A stretch of 64,000 bases of DNA from Ianthella basta (lineage: Eukaryota; Porifera; Demospongiae; Verongiida; Ianthellidae). Shown in pieces: positions 27,429 to 34,209 of this stretch (position 1 is its first letter; the number at the start of each line of letters is the position of its first letter). A program made the translations under genes and the position numbers. The notes beneath the pieces were generated by a model. It searched no databases. It saw only the letters and a list, made by a program, of their open reading frames with translations, and was not told the DNA's origin. The DNA lies in contig OZ025883.1 in assembly GCA_964019415.1 (NCBI GenBank), forward strand, positions 2,851,586 to 2,915,585, written 5' to 3'.

Positions 27429-30400
27429 GTATTCATGGTTCAGCCATTTTCAGCACCACCAGAAATTCACTTCTGGGGACTAGAGTGTGTACCACTGATT
27501 AACAATAACTGGAGTCCTGTAGGAGACCTCATGTAAACCTTCTTGACCTGCTCTGCATACAGCATACTTAGGGGTTTAAGCATTTTACAAACAAACTTGG
27601 TTACAGAGAATGACCCTGTACTCTCCTACAGAGATCAGCTCACAACACACTTACCTAGGTATGTAATATTACGTAGGCATAGATTGTTTTGCAGAGTGTA
27701 GCTTGCAGGGTCAGTATTGAAAATCCTTAAGCTTGTGTAGGTGCTTTGCTGGACGAGTGTTTGATAATGTACTAAATGTGATGGCAAGTGGATCAGTTAA
27801 TTCTGACTTTCTCTGGAACTTAAACATTTTCCTTCTAAGAAGTCCATTTAAGCATGCTCTGAACCTTGTTGTGTTACAGTCATTTAACAATTTCTTGTCC
27901 CAATTGCCAAATGCACTTTGCACTCAACTGTGATTGGAACAATACATTCTCACATGCATAGTAATGTCAATCGACGATCTAATCATGTGCAAATCTACCA
28001 TTCCAATGCTTTGCTCATGTGACCGAGTGCAGAGTGCAAATGCCAAACAGGACTAGAAGTTGTGACTCTACTGCTTGAAAGGAATACTCTTGTGCTGTGT
28101 GAGTCTCTCTCTTTGCACATGTTAGCCTCATGTAATGCAGCTGACTGTTAATCTGTTTACATCTAGTGTGCTGTGTAGAACAGCTTCTGTGTAAACACCC
28201 CCAGCAGAGTATGGGACATTGGTTTAGCAGTCAACAATGTGTTTACTGGGTGCACACCTGAGACACAATTTGATTTTCTGGGGACTCTTCCAATTTGGAA
28301 CTATGACACCAACATTGTCTAACCCTGACAGATGGTTCAGGACACCCTCTGACCTGCTGTACAAATTCATGTGTAGGGTCCAACCATTAACTCAATAACT
28401 GATAGTACAAAGTGTGTTGCCATAGTTTGTGTGGTTGTTTAGACAACTCATGCACTTCTGTAACATTGTACAAGCGATTGGAGAACATGTATAAGTGAAT
28501 GTCATGCAGTCTTTGTTCTGGCAATATGTTACATGAAGTACCAGTGACAGAAATCTGAATCTATATACAATAACTGATTAACACACTCAAGAAAATATGT
28601 ATAAAATATGTAAACTAATAGTAATACTGTACGTAAAATACTATTATATGTACAGAATATGCATAAGAAGTGCATGTGCATTAACTTGTGATAGTGCTCG
28701 CTGTTGAGGATCAGTAATGGCCAGGTGGAGACCTGTATGCAGTGAATCCCAACACGGATAGCACATGACGTTTTAGTCAGGAGTTACATGACGCTCCGTA
28801 CGCAGGGAGTCATGCAACGCCTGACTAGTTACGTATTTGTTTTGCCACGCCTTTCTTACATTTTTGGTATTTACTGAGGTTGGCTGTTGGTACACGTACT
28901 ACTTCAATACCTTCAAAAGTGCTTATCCATGCCTCGAGGCTGGTTTTCATCTTCACCATTCACCTAGTTCCTCTGAAGCGTGCTAATACATTAAGCTCTT
29001 GGTCATGTGATGGTAGGGGGTGGGGCTCAGGTACGTACGTACCTATGTACGCACTATGTCACCATATTCAGTAATAGTTGGAGACCTCTTACTGCATGAT
29101 AGGATGCATACACTAAGAGGTCTATGACTGTTATCTGTTGCCATGGATCTACAATCGCCCTTTCAACGAGATTAGCTGATTGTAGGAATTTGGGATGATG
29201 AGAGCTGCTTTGCATCACAGTCATTTTGCTTGAGTGCGGAGATGTCAGTGAGCATTCTTGCTCAGGCATCTAAACAGACTCCCAAATGTGAATGAGGCTG
29301 CTTCCTGTAACACCGCTGAAAGACTGCTTATGACAGTTTGCCGGGAAGACAGATTGGATGGTGCCTATTGGCTTTGTAGCAGGTAATTAACTTCATCTGC
29401 TACCAAAAGAAGAAGATATTTGACTAGTGGATCCTGCCAATCAAGAATAATTGCTTCCTCCGGCATAGCCAACTTTCCCTGTGACGATGCTATGCCTGAC
29501 TAACCATTGCTTTCGTTGATTGCAGTCGAAGTGTGAAAAGTGTAGACTAAAACCAGCTTTGACAACCTTTAACCCTTCAACGTCCTTGCCCTATTTGCTT
29601 ATTCTCTTTTGCCTGGTGGTAGCTACATAGCTATGTACAGCATCTGTGGTGCTAAATAACATTCATTGAAAGCTACAGCTATCTTGGCTGACCTGGGTTA
29701 CGTATGTCTAAATCACATTGACAGCTGCTGTGATGTGTGTGTGTGGGGGGGGGGGGGGGGGGGATTCTTGCAAACTCCCCAATCCCCCCAGGCCTACAGG
29801 CCTGCCCATGTACCACTTGTGATAGCAACTGCGTATGGTTGTGGAAATGCTCACCTCTAATCCAATCATTCTTAGCTAGTGAAGTTTAGTGATAGTTACA
29901 CAGGAAAAGCTTGGGGTCACTCTGTGTATCTTAAATTACCAGGAGCAAATGGTGCAGAGCTACTGTATATAAATTAAGGTAACAACAGCTAGAGCATTAA
30001 GTTGACTGTATTAATGTAGAGTTGGGTAAACAGCATGTTGCACTGTGTGCTAAATGTGATGGTGGCAGTGCTAAAATATAAACCATTGAGCCCATCCCCC
30101 AACCACAAGTGTTGTACAGCTACAGTAGTGAAACCACATTGGATATAGTGTCAGGTGATCATGAATCGCTTTAAAAGACTGGGAGGAGGTCAAAGCATGC
30201 ACACTACTAAGTTTCCAAGTTGTTGCAACTGACTGAGAGAGAACTACAGTAAGATGCTCAAAGCACTTCTTTACTCCCTTGCTGCCCTATCAGTAGTTGT
30301 CACCACTGATGCAGGAAGTACCTGCAGTTCAGCCGTGAACAATGTGCCCTTGATATTGCCTGGACCACAAGGACCTCCTGGTCCACCAGGGGAGAAAGGA

Positions 30401-33400
30401 GACTCAGGATCGCAGCCCGGTGGAGCAGTGTACACCAGGTGGGGGAGGACAGTGTGCCCAACGGGAGCTAACCTGGTCTACGCAGGCATAGCAGCAACAA
30501 CTGGGTCCGTAGTACATGGAGGCACTAGCGACACCCTCTGCATGCCAGAAGCACCTCAATACCTCTCCACTGACACCACGGCTACCTTTACAGACTTTCT
30601 CAACAGTGTGGAATATGAAACATTTGGCACTGAAACGACACCATTCAGAAATGTAAAGGAACACAATATGCCATGTGCTGTCTGCCACACTGACACTAAA
30701 GACATTGTACTTACCATACCAGCTCAGCACTCCTGCCCCACTGAATGGAGCAATGAATACTCTGGATACCTCATGACTGAATATACAAATGCAGATCGAA
30801 GTCGAAGGGACACCATCTGTGTGGACGTGGCAGCTGAGGCCATCCCGGGAAGTGGGAACACCACCAGTTCTGCATTGATCTATCATCTAAGGGCATCATG
30901 CGAAGTGGTGGGACTGCCTTGTCCACCTTACAACGACCAAATGGTGCTTCCTTGTGCTGTTTGCACCAAGTAGAGGACTACGCTGAGAGAACAGAACGAA
31001 GTTGATTGATTTGATCGGAACAGATTCGCGTAGTGAAAGACGTAAGTGTAATTAATTAGAGTCTTGTGTAATGCAGTGTAGTCATTTAGTGTAGCCTCTA
31101 GTTTTAGAACACTTTGCTGAGTTTTGTTATTACTGAAATATAGCCAAAAGTATAATACAACATACGAGATAGTAGGCTTGGTACAGAGAGACCTGTGAAT
31201 ACTCTGTGACTACTGTGCTACATAAAAGTGCAGAATTCCCCTTGGAGGCCATCAGCTAGCTTTTGCTGTTCAGGTGTTACATTCGAAGTGTAAGAAACCT
31301 CCAGTGTATAAAACACATTGCAACTTGGTCTACATGCAATAAAGCTAGTGACAGAGAAACACAACACACAGAGATACCAAACATACTGTACATATACCCT
31401 AAAACAAACACGAGCTAGAGTTAAACAAGTCAGCTCTTTGATTTCCAGCTTAATGACTACCATTGTACACACATACAGACACACAAACACACATATGCGC
31501 ACACACCATACTATGTGCTTAAACCAACTCTCACTCATAATATGATACGTAAATATACTAAATGTGTGTATTCAAACCAAACTAAGCTGAGGAAGACCGA
31601 GCACAAAAATATACACACCTTTACCTACAGTAGGTTCAGCTATGGTACTTGCAGGTTAGCAGTGTGCACATACATAGGGGCTGACGGGCTACATATACAG
31701 TACAAGCACACCTATGTCGCTGCAGTAGACATTCTGCATGCTTGCAGAGTTGAGTCAGGGTGAAAATTGCATGTGCATATTTCACAGTGTGCAGTACATG
31801 GAATCTAAATGCAATAGACAATATGTGCAATAAAACATGCTTCATATTGCATGGCATACAGCATGCACGAATGCCTATCTCAAGCAGGCCCATAATGAAG
31901 CACTGGAACCAATGCCTTGCACACACATGCACATACCATATATCAGACTACACACAAGATACCTTACAAGTTACACACAAGGTATACAACATACACACAA
32001 GGTACTTTACAACATAATGTAGAAGAAGAGGCTCATTACTACCTGTACGTTGTTCAATGTAGGCGAATACGTAGTTTGTGGGCAATACGTAGCAGATTAT
32101 TCAACAACTGAATGCAGGACGTTTCGGCCCGAAGGCCTTCGTCAGCTGTGTACAAAACTGAGAATGTACAGTGTGAGACTGGTCTATATAGCTATGGGTA
32201 ACTGTGTGTGACCAATCAAATTCTAGGATTATGTGTACATGTGTTTAGCCAATCAGGAACATAGTTATGTGTACAGGGGGTGTAGCCAATGAAAAAGAAA
32301 ATAGTGGGGTTGGGGGGGGGGGGGGGGGGGACTAAATTCCTTGTAAATGTTGCTGACTTTGGCCCACTGGTTGGACTGGGACAAGTCTTCCTCCTGCTGC
32401 AGTTGTTGAATAATCTGCTACATATTGCCCACAAACTACGTATTCGCCTACACTTTACAACATACATGCTTGCACTGCATAAGACAGAGGGAATCAAAGC
32501 ACCCAATGACACAAGGGTGAGAAATGCAATTTTCTTGCCGCTGGCAATCATTTAACATACAGTAGGACTACTGCCAGGGTTAGTTCATTCTATACCATAG
32601 ACATTAGCCAAGAATAGAGTCAGATCAAAACACATGAAAATAGAGGCCTGGGCCTCCATTTAGACAATAGAAGAATGCATGTTAGAAAAGGATTGTCGCA
32701 TTCAGTGTAAGTGTCGGCAATTGAATAAGTGCCAAATAGGTACGAACTTGTGTATTAGCAAATAAACTGAAATTGAAAGGCACTGAATAGATGTTGAATG
32801 GACATCCGCCTCCTGCCCTGAATACACCCACCTTCACATTCAAGTGTCGCAGGAGGGCAATGGCCTCGCCCGGCTCCACTAGGGCCAGTTGGAGATATGA
32901 TGACGCTAGCACCACATCAGAGTCCCTCCCCCTGTCACCAAAGTACTTTGATAGCTGGAAGCACGTGTCACGCAGCATTTTCTGCAGGTCTCCATTTTCA
33001 GGGGAAGACAACAACTAGCAGCAAAAGTAGAATCACTGGCTGATAACAAGCAATAAAGGTTACTTTAGGTCTCCTCATGTGTACACTATGCATGTACACA
33101 TAGCAACTGACACATGGTACAGAACATGTGGTCTGCTGTGCACTCACATAGTACAGGTTGCTGTGTGTGTTCATGTTTGCGAAGGAATGTGAGCATGAGT
33201 GTGCATGCACATGCGCGTGTGTGTGAGGGACTGCGAGTGTAAGTGTGTTTTGCGAATGGGCATGCATGTTTGTGTTAAAGCTGTGAATGTGGCTGTGCAT
33301 GTGTTGGTCACCTGTAATCGCACTAGGAGGTGGGCCTCACTGACCAGGTCACGAGTTGTGGGTGGAGAACAGGTGCGGAACTGGTCAGCCGTGCTCATCT

Positions 33401-34110
33401 AGCGGAGGGGAACAAATAGAGCACGTCTCACAGTGACTGCACAAACATACATCTATGTACATATATGTAAAGTACATACGTACGTAAATATATACTGTAT
33501 ATGCACATGCACATGGGGATACAGTAATACTAACAAGATATGTATGTAGCTCATCCCATGTACGTACTGAGCTAGCCTAAACAATAATGGCACAAGCAAT
33601 GACAGTGCTATGAAACTACACATACAGTTTGAATGCATAAAAGTATATACATTGCAAATTCTGATGAACACACTGCAATCAAGACAAAACCATAGAGAAC
33701 AATTGCTATGGACTGACCAACCAAGCACGCCATGCAGTACACGTCTTTCACAAAGTAGCACATATCACCCAAACTTGACAGCCAGAAACACAATCAGCTA
33801 AAAGGCCTTAATACTCAGACACATGGTGCACTGTTTAGACTCACAAATTCAAGAGCTACGTCCAAGATAGTATGTTTCTCCAGAATGTAAATGTTCCATT
33901 CTACACTGGGCTCTTTAGGCCTCCTTGAGTGACTATGGGTAAAAGAGCAAGAAATACTTTTGCTAATCCAAGCAGAGTAGCAGAAACAAGAGCATGCAAC
34001 TATGCAGGCAAAAAACAAAAACGCACGCGTGCGCATGCACATATACACACACACACGTACACAAGCACACACACACACAAACACACACAACACATGCGCA
34101 CACACACACA

Positions 34111-34209
<99 letters not shown>

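Larger units (their letters stand above)
10033..32831 (-). other. HPS3 intron 7, a 22.8-kb intron hosting a gene cluster
   Basis: Bounded by the donor after exon 7 (32,832, gtgggt on the minus strand) and the acceptor before exon 8 (10,032). Exon 7 ends and exon 8 begins in phase 0, and the peptide either side fits the HPS3 family without a gap. Inside lie four plus-strand collagen-like genes, one 3' gene fragment, a LINE end, a minisatellite and several foldback elements. Confidence 0.8.

Noticed and set aside
31221..31341. Minus-strand frame with a good acceptor and a stop (ends GEFCTFM), considered as a terminal HPS3 exon.
   Set aside because: It is out of phase with exon 7, and the matching HPS3 region is found instead at 9,795-10,032.
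32216..32551. Minus-strand frame with a signal-peptide-like start (MIASGKKIAFLTL).
   Set aside because: It lies in the inverted-repeat element and its arm; no family match and no continuation.
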